A DNA stretch of 64,000 nt from contig DCVT01000019.1 in NCBI GenBank assembly GCA_002328075.1, positions 62,001 to 126,000 on the forward strand. The letters run 5' to 3'. The stretch comes from Anaerolineales bacterium UBA2181 (GTDB taxonomy: Bacteria; Chloroflexota; Anaerolineae; Promineifilales; UBA4811). Under the pieces are notes generated by a model. It was not told the DNA's origin. It saw only the letters and a list, made by a program, of their open reading frames with translations, and did not search any database. The translations under genes were made by a program, and so were the position numbers. Shown here piece by piece: positions 42,802 to 50,914 of the stretch (positions are counted from its first letter, which is position 1; each line of letters begins with the position of its first letter).

Positions 42802-44040
42802 TCAGCGGAAATACCGCACGGTGACCCAGTCGCCGGCAGTCACGCCGCCTGCGTCCAGCGGGATCACAAAGGTGCCATCCGCCCGCACCAACGTGTGAAT
42901 GAGATTGCTCTTGCCGAAAACGGGCTCGGCCCACAACTCGCCGTCACGACTCACGATTCGGGCTGCTATGTGGTCCTCGCGACCCGGCATCGCCGCCACG
43001 TTCCGGGTGACACGGGCCTGGACCTGACGTGGTTGTGGCGGGTTTTGGCAACCCAGCAGATGATGGATGGTGGGCACAACCAGGAGGTTGAACAGATTCA
43101 TAGCGCTCACCGGGTTGCCCGGAAGTCCAAAAACCGGCTTGTCGTTCACCGCGGCGCCGATGGTGGGCTTGCCCGGCCTGACCGCCACGCCGTGAAACAG
43201 GATTCCCGGCTCTCCCAGGCCGGCTATTACCCGAGCCGTCATGTCGCGCACGCTGACGGAGGATCCCGCCGACAGCACCAGGACATCAGCCAGCGCGAGT
43301 GCCGCCGCGGCCGCATGCTGCAACGCCTCCCACTGGTCGGCAACGATCCCCAGTACGTCAGGCGAGCCGCCTGCGCGGAGGGTCAGCGCGGCGCAGGTAT
43401 GGCTGTTGATGTCCCGGATCTGCCCAGGTTGGAGCTTGCGCTGTGACGGAGAGACTAGCTCGTCCCCCGTCGAAAGCAGCGCGACTCGCGGTCTGGTCAC
43501 CACCGGTATCTCTGCCAGGCCAAACGCGAGCAACGCGCCGATGTCCTGCGGTCGCAGCCAATGCCCGGAGGGCAGAATCTGCCCGCCTTTCGCCATGTCC
43601 TCTCCCACCTGGATCACATTCTCGCCGAGGGCCACCGATTTCAGCACCTCCACCTCGGCATCGCCCAGGGGCTGGGTATCCTCGATGGGAACCACCGCGT
43701 CGGCCGCCTCCGGCAGGTGACCCCCGGTATGGATCACGGCAGCCTCGCCCGGACGCAGGTCAACGGTGGCCGATTGGCCCATCAGAACCTCACCAACGAT
43801 GGAGAGCATGGCCGGGAGCGAAGCGCTGGCGCCATGCGTGTCGGCCGACCGGACCGCGAATCCGTCCATGGTACCGCGTCGAAAGAAGGGCAAGGGGTGC
43901 GGCGCCATCACCGGCGCGGCGGTAACCCGATCCAGAGCCTCGCTGGTGGGCACCAGTTCGCCGGCGCCGAGCGGATTCACGTGTCGGAGCATCAGCTCCA
44001 AGGCCTCGGCCGGCGGACGCACGTTGTGAAAGATGCTCAT
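42802..44040 (-). CDS. moeA: Molybdopterin molybdotransferase MoeA
   Basis: A 412-residue stand-alone MoeA. RGTMDGFAVRSADTHGAS, VIHTGGHLPEAADAVVPIED, RPRVALLSTGDELVSP and VFGLPGNPVSAMNLFNLLVV are family blocks, and the C-terminal beta domain is present. ATG at 44040 is chosen as it gives the typical short lead into VRPPAEALELML; an earlier in-frame start at 44097 would lie inside the cupin gene. Together with the MoeA-PBP fusion it forms a moeA pair, a common arrangement in which the two may separate molybdate and tungstate insertion or different targets; that is inference. Confidence 0.92.
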   Translation of the reverse strand: MSIFHNVRPPAEALELMLRHVNPLGAGELVPTSEALDRVTAAPVMAPHPLPFFRRGTMDGFAVRSADTHGASASLPAMLSIVGEVLMGQSATVDLRPGEAAVIHTGGHLPEAADAVVPIEDTQPLGDAEVEVLKSVALGENVIQVGEDMAKGGQILPSGHWLRPQDIGALLAFGLAEIPVVTRPRVALLSTGDELVSPSQRKLQPGQIRDINSHTCAALTLRAGGSPDVLGIVADQWEALQHAAAAALALADVLVLSAGSSVSVRDMTARVIAGLGEPGILFHGVAVRPGKPTIGAAVNDKPVFGLPGNPVSAMNLFNLLVVPTIHHLLGCQNPPQPRQVQARVTRNVAAMPGREDHIAARIVSRDGELWAEPVFGKSNLIHTLVRADGTFVIPLDAGGVTAGDWVTVRYFR

Positions 44041-44071
44041 TCGCCCGGTCTTGAGGTGTGGATGCAGCTCG

Positions 44072-44533
44072 CTAGCGGTTCTGAATCGACCAGTCAAAAC
44101 CTATCTCGCGGTCGTCCCAAGGGATGCGTTCCTCGTCCGGGTCAGCCCGGTTGTAGGAGCGGGTCACATGATAAAAGAGGATGACCGGTTTAGTGCCGAG
44201 AACCTGGTACCCGTGCGCCACACCGATCGGAATGAGGATCAAAACCGGGCTATCCTCACCGGCATAGATGACCTGGGTCTGCCGGTAGGTCGGCGAATCA
44301 AGCCGAACGTCGTGCAGGACCACGCGTGCCATTCCATCGGCCACGTACCAGAGATCTTGCTGGTGGCGGTGCCAATGAAAGGCCTTGACCACTCCGGGGT
44401 ATGTCTTGGTAACCGACGTCTGACCAAAGCGGCTCAGCAGCCCATCGTCATCTCGCAACACCTCGCGAAAAAAGCCTCGATCATCCGAGTGCGTCACCAG
44501 CTGTTTGATCACAACGTCGTGTATCGTGCCCAT
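44072..44533 (-). CDS. RmlC-like cupin (dTDP-4-dehydrorhamnose 3,5-epimerase family)
   Basis: A 153-residue cupin. S-D-D-R-G-F-F-R-E-V, KTYPGVVKAFHWHRHQQDLW with the catalytic His, RVVLHDVRLDSPTY, LIPIGVAHGYQVLG and a final REIGFDW follow the RmlC order. It is shorter than classical RmlC (about 180) and lacks the first strand. No rmlA, rmlB or rmlD is adjacent, so the product may act on a different dTDP- or CDP-sugar. It starts immediately where the FabL-like gene ends (stop of that gene at 44534) and is probably in one transcript with it. Confidence 0.82.
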   Translation of the reverse strand: MGTIHDVVIKQLVTHSDDRGFFREVLRDDDGLLSRFGQTSVTKTYPGVVKAFHWHRHQQDLWYVADGMARVVLHDVRLDSPTYRQTQVIYAGEDSPVLILIPIGVAHGYQVLGTKPVILFYHVTRSYNRADPDEERIPWDDREIGFDWSIQNR

Positions 44534-45334
44534 CTATTGCCACCCATTTTTCGTGCCGTGATCGATACGGTGGCCCAGAGTGTATCCACCGTCCACAACG
44601 ATTACCTGACCGCGGATCATGGTCGCCTCGGGAGTGCAAAGAAACGCCACTACGTTGGCAACGTCGTCTGGCGTCACCAACCGGCCGGCCGGGGTCTCGG
44701 CAGTCACACGGTTGACTGTTTCGTCCAGGTCCTGCACCAGATCGCGAAAGTGTAGCAACGCCTCAGTAGCTGCCATGCCGGGTGAGACGGCGTTCACGGA
44801 TATGTGGTGGACAGCCAATTCAACCGCCAGGTAGCGCGTCAACGCCTCCAGCGCGGCCTTGGACGCGCCGACCACCACATAGTCCGGCAGCACCCGCTGG
44901 GAACCCATGCTGGTGACATTGACGATGCAGCCACCGCCGTTCCTGGTCATCAGGGGCACGGCATGCTGGGCCCCAAAAAGGGCCGAGCGAGCATTGATGT
45001 TAAAGGTCCATTCCCAACCGCGCGGCTTTTGCTCCATGACAGGGCGGTTGTAGCCCGAAGCGGCGTTATTCACCAATACATCCAGCCGGCCGTATTCCTG
45101 ATCGGTGGCGGAAAACAGCGCCGCCAGCTGGTCCAACTCGCCCACATTGGCCTTGAAGACCAGCGCGTGTCGACCCAACCGGCGTACCTCATCGGCCGTC
45201 TCATCAGCCGCGGTCCTGTGCCGCAGATAGTTGATGACCAGATGATAACCGTCGCGAGCCAATCGCAAAGCGATTGCCCGGCCGATTCCTCGTCCCGAGC
45301 CGGTCACCAGTGCTACACGATCCACGGAATCCAT
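44534..45334 (-). CDS. FabL-like enoyl-[acyl-carrier-protein] reductase (SDR family)
   Basis: A 266-residue short-chain dehydrogenase. NAD(P) motif ALVTGSGRGIGRAIALRLA. It resembles FabL (enoyl-ACP reductase III) through the middle: HALVFKANVG, LDVLVNNAASGYNRPVMEQ, then DYVVVGASKAALEALTRYLA, where Tyr sits seven residues before the Lys (Y-x6-K as in FabI/FabL) instead of the classical Y-x3-K. It would reduce enoyl-ACP in fatty acid synthesis. The start at 45334 is chosen because a promoter (45360-45388) puts the transcript start near 45353, excluding upstream ATGs at 45361 and 45388. Confidence 0.83.
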   Translation of the reverse strand: MDSVDRVALVTGSGRGIGRAIALRLARDGYHLVINYLRHRTAADETADEVRRLGRHALVFKANVGELDQLAALFSATDQEYGRLDVLVNNAASGYNRPVMEQKPRGWEWTFNINARSALFGAQHAVPLMTRNGGGCIVNVTSMGSQRVLPDYVVVGASKAALEALTRYLAVELAVHHISVNAVSPGMAATEALLHFRDLVQDLDETVNRVTAETPAGRLVTPDDVANVVAFLCTPEATMIRGQVIVVDGGYTLGHRIDHGTKNGWQ

Positions 45335-45359
45335 GAGTGCCCAGTCCAGCGTGGCAGCC

Positions 45360-45388
45360 ATTCTAACCAGCGCCGGACAGGCTGTCAA
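45360..45388 (-). promoter_or_regulatory. Promoter of the FabL-like gene
   Basis: On the minus strand, a perfect TTGACA (45388-45383), 17-bp spacer, TAGAAT (45365-45360). Start near 45353, 19 nt before the ATG. Confidence 0.78.
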
Positions 45389-45622
45389 GCACCCCGCACA
45401 CCTGAGCTGGGGGGGTCTTGCGCAAAGTGGTCATGGTAAAGCCGTTCCAGGTGGCCTCACAAAGCAATGCCACCCGGTGACCCGACAGCATGGAAATTGA
45501 AGCGTTCACCAAGGTCAAGACTGCGATCCTGGGCTCTTCCGGATGCCTGCAGAGGGCTCGGACGCATCGGTGCCGTCGGCCACCCCTACGCGACAAATCT
45601 CTATGGCGTAGCCATATTGTGA

Positions 45623-45651
45623 TTGGCAGCCAGCGTCCTATGCGGTATAAT
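45623..45651 (+). promoter_or_regulatory. Promoter of the MBL-TPR gene run
   Basis: TTGGCA (45623-45628), 17-bp spacer, perfect TATAAT (45646-45651). Start near 45658, about 55 nt before the ATG at 45713. Confidence 0.78.
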
Positions 45652-45712
45652 CGCTGCCTGGCGATAGGTCGGCCAGGTGGACGGGCCGGCCGATATCTGA
45701 CTGAGATAATCA

Positions 45713-46363
45713 ATGGAGATCGTCTGGTACGGACTCAGCAGTTTTAGGATCACTGAGCGCGGCCGCTCTTCGGTGGTAACTGACCCCTACCCCGATGACA
45801 ATGGGTACGTGCATCCGCGCCCGAAAGGCGACGTGGTCACGGTGAGCTGCAGTGACCCGATGCGAAACTATGTGAGGGCGGTGCGCAGCAGTTCGCGCGT
45901 GCTGGACGGGCCGGGCGAGTACGAGATCGGCGGCGTGTTCATCACCGGCGTGGCGGTGTTCCGGCCGGTGCGCGGTGATCGGGTCAGCCCTCGCAATACG
46001 ATTTTCGTATTTGAGATCGACGACGTTACCGTGTGTCATCTGGGCGCGCTGGATCATGTTCCGGGGCAGTCACAGATGGAAGCATTGGGCGCCGTCAATG
46101 TGCTGCTGACCCCGGTCGGCGGAAAGGACCTGATCACGGCAGATCAGGCTACCGAGGTCATCTCCATGTTGGAGCCGAACATCATCATCCCGATGCATTA
46201 CCAGGTATCGGGAACCAAACTGCGGTTGCCCCGCGTGGAAACCTTTATGAAAGAGATGGGTGTGGAGCAGGTCCATCCGGTGGACAGCCTCAAGGTGACC
46301 AAGTCGAGCTTGCCGGGCGAGACCCAGGTCGTCCTTCTGAACCCCACCCTGAACCGAGGATAG
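45713..46363 (+). CDS. MBL-fold (Lactamase_B_3, UPF0173-like) protein
   Basis: A 216-residue protein similar to the UPF0173/YtnP-like MBL branch (MEIVWYGLSSFRITERG; VVTDPYPD; PGEYEIGGVFITGV; VTVCHLGALDHVP; IIIPMHYQ). The classical H-x-H-x-D-H motif is replaced in this position by VSCSDPMRNYV, so three metal ligands are missing and catalytic metal binding is doubtful. I therefore call only the fold. It is followed 4 bp later by the TPR lipoprotein gene. Confidence 0.75.
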   Translation: MEIVWYGLSSFRITERGRSSVVTDPYPDDNGYVHPRPKGDVVTVSCSDPMRNYVRAVRSSSRVLDGPGEYEIGGVFITGVAVFRPVRGDRVSPRNTIFVFEIDDVTVCHLGALDHVPGQSQMEALGAVNVLLTPVGGKDLITADQATEVISMLEPNIIIPMHYQVSGTKLRLPRVETFMKEMGVEQVHPVDSLKVTKSSLPGETQVVLLNPTLNRG

Positions 46364-46367
46364 ATTC

Positions 46368-47255
46368 ATGCGCCGCCTGAACATCCCGCTGATGATCTGC
46401 CTGGTGTTGGCGCTGGTTGCGTGTCGTATCGTGGCCGGCGTGGAATCTGAGCCAACGGTCGCTCCCGCTGCGGCGGAGGCAACCACCGCGGCGACCGCCC
46501 TGGTGTCGTCGCCCGATTTGGCCGATCAACGCCTGGCCGAAGCCAGGCGGTTGCTGGAGGAGGACCAATGCGAGGCGGCGTTGGAGCCTGTTACGGAGGC
46601 GCTGGCGTTGAACCCAGCGTTGGCAGAAGGGTATCTGGTCCTGGGAAACACCTACACTCGGTTGGCCCGAGTGTCCGAGGCTATCGATGCCTATCGGCAG
46701 GCGCTGGAGGTGAACCCCGACTATTCGGCGGCTCATACCAATCTGGGTGCAGCCTACCTGAGGCAGGTCCCGGCGAGTACTGAAGAGGATATGGCCGAGT
46801 GGTTGAGCCAACGCATGGAGCAGGCCGTTGCCTCGTTCAACATGGCGCTGGCTCTGGATCCCACGGATGCACAGACCCACTACAACCTGGGCTTTGCACT
46901 TATCCAGTCATCGCGCCTGGAGGAGGCTCGCATCGAGTTCGACCGGGCAATCGAATCTGACGATACGCTGGCAGAACCGCACGTGGGAATCGGTTACTAT
47001 TACCTGTTGGGCGGTCAGATCGCCGAAGCGTTGGTTGCCCTCGAAAAAGCGGTGGAGCTGGATCCGGATATGCCGGAGGCGCTTTATGCCCTGGGCATCA
47101 CCTACATGGAGTTGGGCCAACGCGAGCAGGCGATTTCGGCGTTGGAGTCGTTTCTTGCCACCGAGACCTCACCTGGCTGTCCGGGCGATCAGCAGATGGG
47201 TGCAGAAGCCCGGCAGCAGGCGGAGGATCTCTTGAGGCAGATCAGAGGACAGTAG
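46368..47255 (+). CDS. TPR-repeat lipoprotein
   Basis: A 295-residue protein. A signal peptide with lipobox L-V-A-C (Cys19) precedes about six TPR units (residues about 48-290, for example LAEGYLVLGNTYTRLARVSE and AHTNLGAAYLRQV, AQTHYNLGFALIQSSRLEEA). TPRs mediate protein-protein contact; the partner is unknown. It would sit on the outer face of the cytoplasmic membrane. It runs with the MBL gene upstream (4-bp gap) and a 102-residue unknown protein downstream (21-bp gap). Confidence 0.85.
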   Translation: MRRLNIPLMICLVLALVACRIVAGVESEPTVAPAAAEATTAATALVSSPDLADQRLAEARRLLEEDQCEAALEPVTEALALNPALAEGYLVLGNTYTRLARVSEAIDAYRQALEVNPDYSAAHTNLGAAYLRQVPASTEEDMAEWLSQRMEQAVASFNMALALDPTDAQTHYNLGFALIQSSRLEEARIEFDRAIESDDTLAEPHVGIGYYYLLGGQIAEALVALEKAVELDPDMPEALYALGITYMELGQREQAISALESFLATETSPGCPGDQQMGAEARQQAEDLLRQIRGQ

Positions 47256-47276
47256 CGCATCACCCGGAGAAGAACA

Positions 47277-47585
47277 ATGCCCAGAAAGGTCAAGCTGCTG
47301 ATGAGCTGGGACATCGAGTCAGAGCAGGAAACGACCACGCTTGAATTCATGGCACACGAATTGGCGCCGGCGATCCAGCAGTTGGGAATGAGCCCGACCG
47401 AGGCATGGTACACAGTCTACGGCCAACGTCCACAGATCCTGGTGGGCGTGGTGGCCAACGACCTGGCGACCATGCGTCGCGTATTGTCCAGCGATAAATG
47501 GCGAGAGCTTCAGGAAAAGTTGGCCGGCCATGCCCGCAACTACCAGCAAAAGATGGTCTGGGCAGAGGGTCGTTTTCAACTCTGA
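47277..47585 (+). CDS. Conserved small hypothetical protein
   Basis: A 102-residue cytoplasmic protein, K-L-L-M-S-W-D-I-E near the start, then a helix FMAHELAPAIQQLGMSPTEAW, a strand PQILVGVVANDLATMRRVL, and a second helix. The alpha-beta order suggests a ferredoxin-like (dimeric alpha-beta barrel) fold, but I cannot name the family. It follows GGAGAAG at a normal spacing. Probably the last gene of the run starting at 45713. Confidence 0.65.
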   Translation: MPRKVKLLMSWDIESEQETTTLEFMAHELAPAIQQLGMSPTEAWYTVYGQRPQILVGVVANDLATMRRVLSSDKWRELQEKLAGHARNYQQKMVWAEGRFQL

Positions 47586-47661
47586 ATGGGTCGGGGAGCC
47601 TCGGCAGTCTCGAGCTCAGCCACCCGCTCAGAGCCCCAGTTTATCCGGCGTTCGGTGGCTC

Positions 47662-47961
47662 CTAATCAGAAGTTTCAGTGGCAGGCGGGGTCTTGGCCTC
47701 GGCCGCGGAAGTCTCGCCGGTATCGCTGCTCTTGCCACCATTGTCATCTGCCTTGCGGTTGTTCCTGGCCGTCCCGGAACCCGATTTGCGGTTGTCCGTT
47801 GCGTAGAAACCGGAGCCTTTAAAGATGACCCCAACGGGCGCGATCACCCGGTGTACCGGGCCGTGGCATTCGGGACAACTGGTGGCGGGAGTGGCCGCCA
47901 TCGACTCGAGGCGATCGAAGCGGAGCCCGCATTGCTCACATTGATACTCGTAGATCGGCAT
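47662..47961 (-). CDS. FmdB-family zinc ribbon protein
   Basis: A 99-residue protein starting MPIYEYQCEQCGLRFDRLES, the FmdB/CxxC_CXXC_SSSS signature, with a second pair in SCPECHGPVHRVIAPVG and the family G-V-I-F-K-G-S-G-F-Y-A-T-D. The C-terminal 40 residues are charged and low-complexity. The start at 47961 is fixed by the family and by the promoter at 48003-48031. Function unknown; FmdB proteins are regarded as possible regulators or zinc carriers. Confidence 0.92.
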   Translation of the reverse strand: MPIYEYQCEQCGLRFDRLESMAATPATSCPECHGPVHRVIAPVGVIFKGSGFYATDNRKSGSGTARNNRKADDNGGKSSDTGETSAAEAKTPPATETSD

Positions 47962-47999
47962 TCTGAACGCGTCCGTATCCAGACCAGTTATCGCGAGCG

Positions 48000-49106
48000 A
48001 TGATTCTACCGCATTTCGTTGGTCGTGACAATACCGTGATTGGCATCGCGCCAGAACGCGCGGCTGCCCGCGGATGGCCGGTCCCATCCGGTTGCCACGC
48101 CCGGTCGGGGGAAGGCCTTTTGATCGCGGTCCTGGCGGTGTTAGTCGTATTTGTGGCTGGGTGCGGTAGCGAGCCGACGGCGATGGCAACGATCATCCCC
48201 CCCTCGCCTTCGCCTACCACCGAATTGCTGGCGGTGGCGTTGCCGACCCCCACCGAAGAGCCGACGCGCATCCCTGATCCAAGCCTGGAGGTGCCGCCCA
48301 CGGTGACGCCTGAGCCCACCCCTACCCCACTGGTCTACATGGTGGCAGCCGGCGACACGTTGATCGCTATTGCCCTTCGGTATGGCGTGACGTTGGGCGG
48401 TCTGCAACAAGCCAATCCCGGCCTCCAGCCAGAGTTGCTTCAGATTGGGCAGCGGGTCACTATCCCGGAGGGTGGCGCTGATCGGCAGGCCGGGCAGTCG
48501 GCACCGGCGACCGCGACGCCGGCTCCGTTGCGGCTGGACGTGATGCACCTGGGCCTGCATGAGACACCCGCCGGCGGACTGTGGGTGCTAGGCGAGGTTC
48601 ACAACGCCACGACGCGGTCAGCAGGCAACGTTCAGTTATTGGTCGGCCTGGAAGACCTGGAGGGAACGCTGGTCGTCAGCCGCACGGTTTGGCTGGCGCT
48701 GGATCTGGTGTTTCCCGGCGGCAGCGCTCCTTTTGCCGCGCTTTTTGACTCGGTGACGGTCTCCGATCCGCAGGTATCGGTCCAGATAGTGGGCGCTGAA
48801 TCCAGCGGCCGTGACGAGTTGTGGCACCCTGCCATAGAGGTCATGGAGCACCAGGGGTCGGAATCGGGCCACCTGTATCGGGTGACCGGCGCGGTGCAGA
48901 ACCGCGGTGCCGAGAACGCCAGAGACGTTGAGGTGCTGGTGACGCTGTACGACGCGGCCGGCCGGGTAGCCGGTTTTCGCTTTCAGGCGCTGTGTTCGGA
49001 TCTTGCGGCCGACGCCACTATGCCGTTCGACGTGGTTCTCAGTCCGGCCGGTCTGCAAGTTGCCGGGTACTCGGTGACGGCCGTGGGCAAACGTAACCCG
49101 AATTGA
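48000..49106 (+). CDS. LysM-domain lipoprotein with Pro/Thr linker
   Basis: An exported protein of up to 368 residues. A lipobox V-A-G-C (Cys55 in this numbering) ends a hydrophobic signal (LLIAVLAVLVVFVAGC). A Pro/Thr/Glu linker follows, then a LysM peptidoglycan-binding domain (YMVAAGDTLIAIALRYGV; LQIGQRVTIPEGG) at about 113-160, then a C-terminal beta region of two FxLYD-like/CARDB-like repeats (GEVHNATTRSAGNVQLLVGL and GAVQNRGAENARDVEVLVTL). The start is unsure: 48000 lies inside the FmdB promoter; GTG 48036 and TTG 48120 (just after GGGGGAAGG) are alternatives. Confidence 0.8.
   Translation: MILPHFVGRDNTVIGIAPERAAARGWPVPSGCHARSGEGLLIAVLAVLVVFVAGCGSEPTAMATIIPPSPSPTTELLAVALPTPTEEPTRIPDPSLEVPPTVTPEPTPTPLVYMVAAGDTLIAIALRYGVTLGGLQQANPGLQPELLQIGQRVTIPEGGADRQAGQSAPATATPAPLRLDVMHLGLHETPAGGLWVLGEVHNATTRSAGNVQLLVGLEDLEGTLVVSRTVWLALDLVFPGGSAPFAALFDSVTVSDPQVSVQIVGAESSGRDELWHPAIEVMEHQGSESGHLYRVTGAVQNRGAENARDVEVLVTLYDAAGRVAGFRFQALCSDLAADATMPFDVVLSPAGLQVAGYSVTAVGKRNPN
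48003..48031 (-). promoter_or_regulatory. Promoter of the FmdB gene
   Basis: On the minus strand, TTGTCA (48031-48026), 17-bp spacer, TAGAAT (48008-48003). Start near 47996, 35 nt before the ATG at 47961. Confidence 0.66.
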
Positions 49107-49883
49107 GTGACTCTGAGGAAAAAGTTCATGCTGGTTCGCCGGTTTCGTCACGCATACGCTGTTCTGGCGCGGGTTCTCGTCCGGTCGATCATTGTCGTGG
49201 TGGGCCGGTTGGATGTGGAGGGCAGGGAAAACCTGCCACCGCAGGGCCCGTTCATTTGCGTGACTAACCATCTCAGCAAGGTCGACGCCCCGCTGGTACT
49301 GGTGGCCCTGCCGGTCCATCTAAGCGTGCGCGTGTTTGCAGCCAGCAAATGGCGCCCACATCCGGTGTTCGGTCCGATCCTCGGGCTATCGGGTGCGATC
49401 TGGGTGCGCCGGGGCGAGGTTGACCGCAAGGCGCTGCATGAGGTTTTTGCGGCGCTCAAGGAAGGCCAGGTCCTGGGCATGGCGCCCGAGGGCACACGAA
49501 GCCGATCGCAGACACTGCAAAAGGCGCGGCAGGGCGCAGCCTATATTGCCAGTCGGGCCCGCGTGCCGGTTGTGCCGATGGCGATCATCAACTCGGATCG
49601 ATTTCAGGCGAACATCCTGAAGCTCAGACGAACCCATTTTCGGGTGCGAATCGGCGAGCCACTGCGCCTGCCTGAGCTGGCAAAGCCTGCCAGGGGCGAG
49701 CAATTGGAGGCCTATTCGGAGCTGATCATGGCGCACATCGCTGCGCTCCTTCCCCAGCGGTATTGGGGGCATTATGCGACCAGCCCCGCACTGGCCGCGC
49801 TACAGAGTGGAGAGGATCCGTGGCCGGCCGCGCTGGCAGCCGTTGGGCGACAGGTCGGTGGATCGGAGGCGGACGAAACCTGA
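49107..49883 (+). CDS. plsC: 1-acyl-sn-glycerol-3-phosphate acyltransferase
   Basis: A 258-residue PlsC-type acyltransferase that acylates lysophosphatidate. Motif 1 H-x4-D is V-T-N-H-L-S-K-V-D (normal), motif III is P-E-G-T-R-S, and motif IV lies in VPVVPMAIINSD. An N-terminal hydrophobic stretch anchors it to the membrane. GTG at 49107 directly follows the previous stop; ATG at 49128 after GAGGAAAAAG is an equally good start. Confidence 0.9.
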   Translation: MTLRKKFMLVRRFRHAYAVLARVLVRSIIVVVGRLDVEGRENLPPQGPFICVTNHLSKVDAPLVLVALPVHLSVRVFAASKWRPHPVFGPILGLSGAIWVRRGEVDRKALHEVFAALKEGQVLGMAPEGTRSRSQTLQKARQGAAYIASRARVPVVPMAIINSDRFQANILKLRRTHFRVRIGEPLRLPELAKPARGEQLEAYSELIMAHIAALLPQRYWGHYATSPALAALQSGEDPWPAALAAVGRQVGGSEADET

Positions 49884-49936
49884 GGGTCCGCGCGCTGTAA
49901 GCAAAGCGGGGCTGAATCCATTGGGTCGCCCTTCCG

Positions 49937-49965
49937 TTGGTGAACCGTGCCGCACGCGGTATAAT
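49937..49965 (+). promoter_or_regulatory. Promoter of the SH3 lipoprotein gene
   Basis: TTGGTG (49937-49942), 17-bp spacer, perfect TATAAT (49960-49965). Start near 49972, about 70 nt before the ATG. Confidence 0.65.
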
Positions 49966-50040
49966 AGTCGCCGAGTACTGACCGGGCGATTGGAAACAGA
50001 TCCGGCTTGTTGCTGATGGCCGGCTGAGAGGACGAACGAT

Positions 50041-50598
50041 ATGTGGAGAAAAGCCGTGTATGGGGTCGCGTTGGCACTGGTGTTGGCGGCGGCCTGCGCC
50101 TGTACCCCGCAAGATGATTCCGATTGGCCCGCGACGGTGGCGTGGCTGCAGACGACCATCGATGCTCAGCAACGCCAAATGGAGACCCTGCGGGCGGCGG
50201 CCTACCAGCCGACTCTGGCACCGGTTCCTTCGGTGACACGGCCGGCTTTTTTACAGGCCACGTTGCCGGTGCCGAGCCCCCTACCGCTGATGACCATTCA
50301 GCGCCCGCCCACGGCAACGCCGTCGCCCGGCCCAACCCCAACGCCCACCAACACGCCCACTGCGACGCCCATTCCGGACGCGGCGGTGGGCAACCTGCCG
50401 GCCAATCTGCGCGCTGGCCCCAACATACGGTTCGATATCGTGGCCGAATTGCCGGCGGATACTCCGCTCACGGTGTTGGGCAAGTCGGTGGACGGAGAAT
50501 GGTTGATGGTCAGGTTGCAGAACGGTGTTGAGGGCTGGATGTATTACCTGCCGCTCCGGCTGTACATCGAGCTGGACACAATTCCGGTGGTGGAGTGA
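50041..50598 (+). CDS. SH3-domain lipoprotein with Pro/Thr linker
   Basis: A 185-residue exported protein. Signal peptide with lipobox A-A-A-C-A-C (Cys19 or 21), a short helix containing WLQTTIDAQQRQMETLRAA that may form a coiled coil, a Pro/Thr linker (about 80-113), and a bacterial SH3 domain (about 115-182: NLPANLRAGPNIRFDIVAEL; GEWLMVRLQNGVEGWMYY). SH3b domains bind cell-wall or protein ligands. Own promoter; the LysW-like gene follows 76 bp later. Confidence 0.83.
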   Translation: MWRKAVYGVALALVLAAACACTPQDDSDWPATVAWLQTTIDAQQRQMETLRAAAYQPTLAPVPSVTRPAFLQATLPVPSPLPLMTIQRPPTATPSPGPTPTPTNTPTATPIPDAAVGNLPANLRAGPNIRFDIVAELPADTPLTVLGKSVDGEWLMVRLQNGVEGWMYYLPLRLYIELDTIPVVE

Positions 50599-50674
50599 GC
50601 CACGGTCCGGTGTCGAGGCGCGTCCATCGGCGCGACGCGGGGCAGTCAACCGGTCTCAACATCAGGAGATAGCG

Positions 50675-50914
50675 ATGCAGTTCGCCAAGTGTCCCTCATG
50701 CGGTTCGGACATCAACGTCGGCAGCCAATCCAGGATGGGCCAAATGTTCACCTGCCCTGCGTGTGGCGAGGTATCGGAGATCGTCTGGCTGGACCCGGTA
50801 GAACTGGACTGGCCGTTGGACGACGATTTTGCAGGTGACGACGAGGACGAAACTGACGAGTTGCTGGAAGAACCGGGGGAGTGGAACGACGAGGGGTACA
50901 GCGAGGACGAATAG
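50675..50914 (+). CDS. LysW-like zinc-ribbon carrier protein candidate
   Basis: A 79-residue acidic protein. The zinc ribbon C-P-S-C (from residue 6) and C-P-A-C (from residue 28) is followed by SEIVWLDPVELDWPLDDD, matching the LysW layout of ribbon plus L-D-P-x-x-L and acidic tail. LysW carries alpha-aminoadipate or glutamate on its C-terminal Glu for lysine or arginine synthesis. Here the usual E-D-W-G-E end is absent and the tail, about 24 residues longer, ends in D-E, so whether it acts as a carrier is open. ATG at 50675 follows CAGGAGA; the longer open frame upstream overlaps the previous gene. Confidence 0.72.
   Translation: MQFAKCPSCGSDINVGSQSRMGQMFTCPACGEVSEIVWLDPVELDWPLDDDFAGDDEDETDELLEEPGEWNDEGYSEDE

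Larger units (their letters stand above)
45335..45712. other. Intergenic region with divergent promoters
   Basis: About 380 bp. It holds the minus-strand promoter of the FabL-like gene (45360-45388) and the plus-strand promoter of the MBL gene (45623-45651). The middle (45390-45620) has no supported gene; a minus-strand frame through it is open but has no recognisable domain. Confidence 0.6.

Noticed and set aside
45363..45713. 116-codon minus-strand frame upstream of the FabL-like gene
   Set aside because: It overlaps the mapped promoters on both strands and has no recognisable domain.
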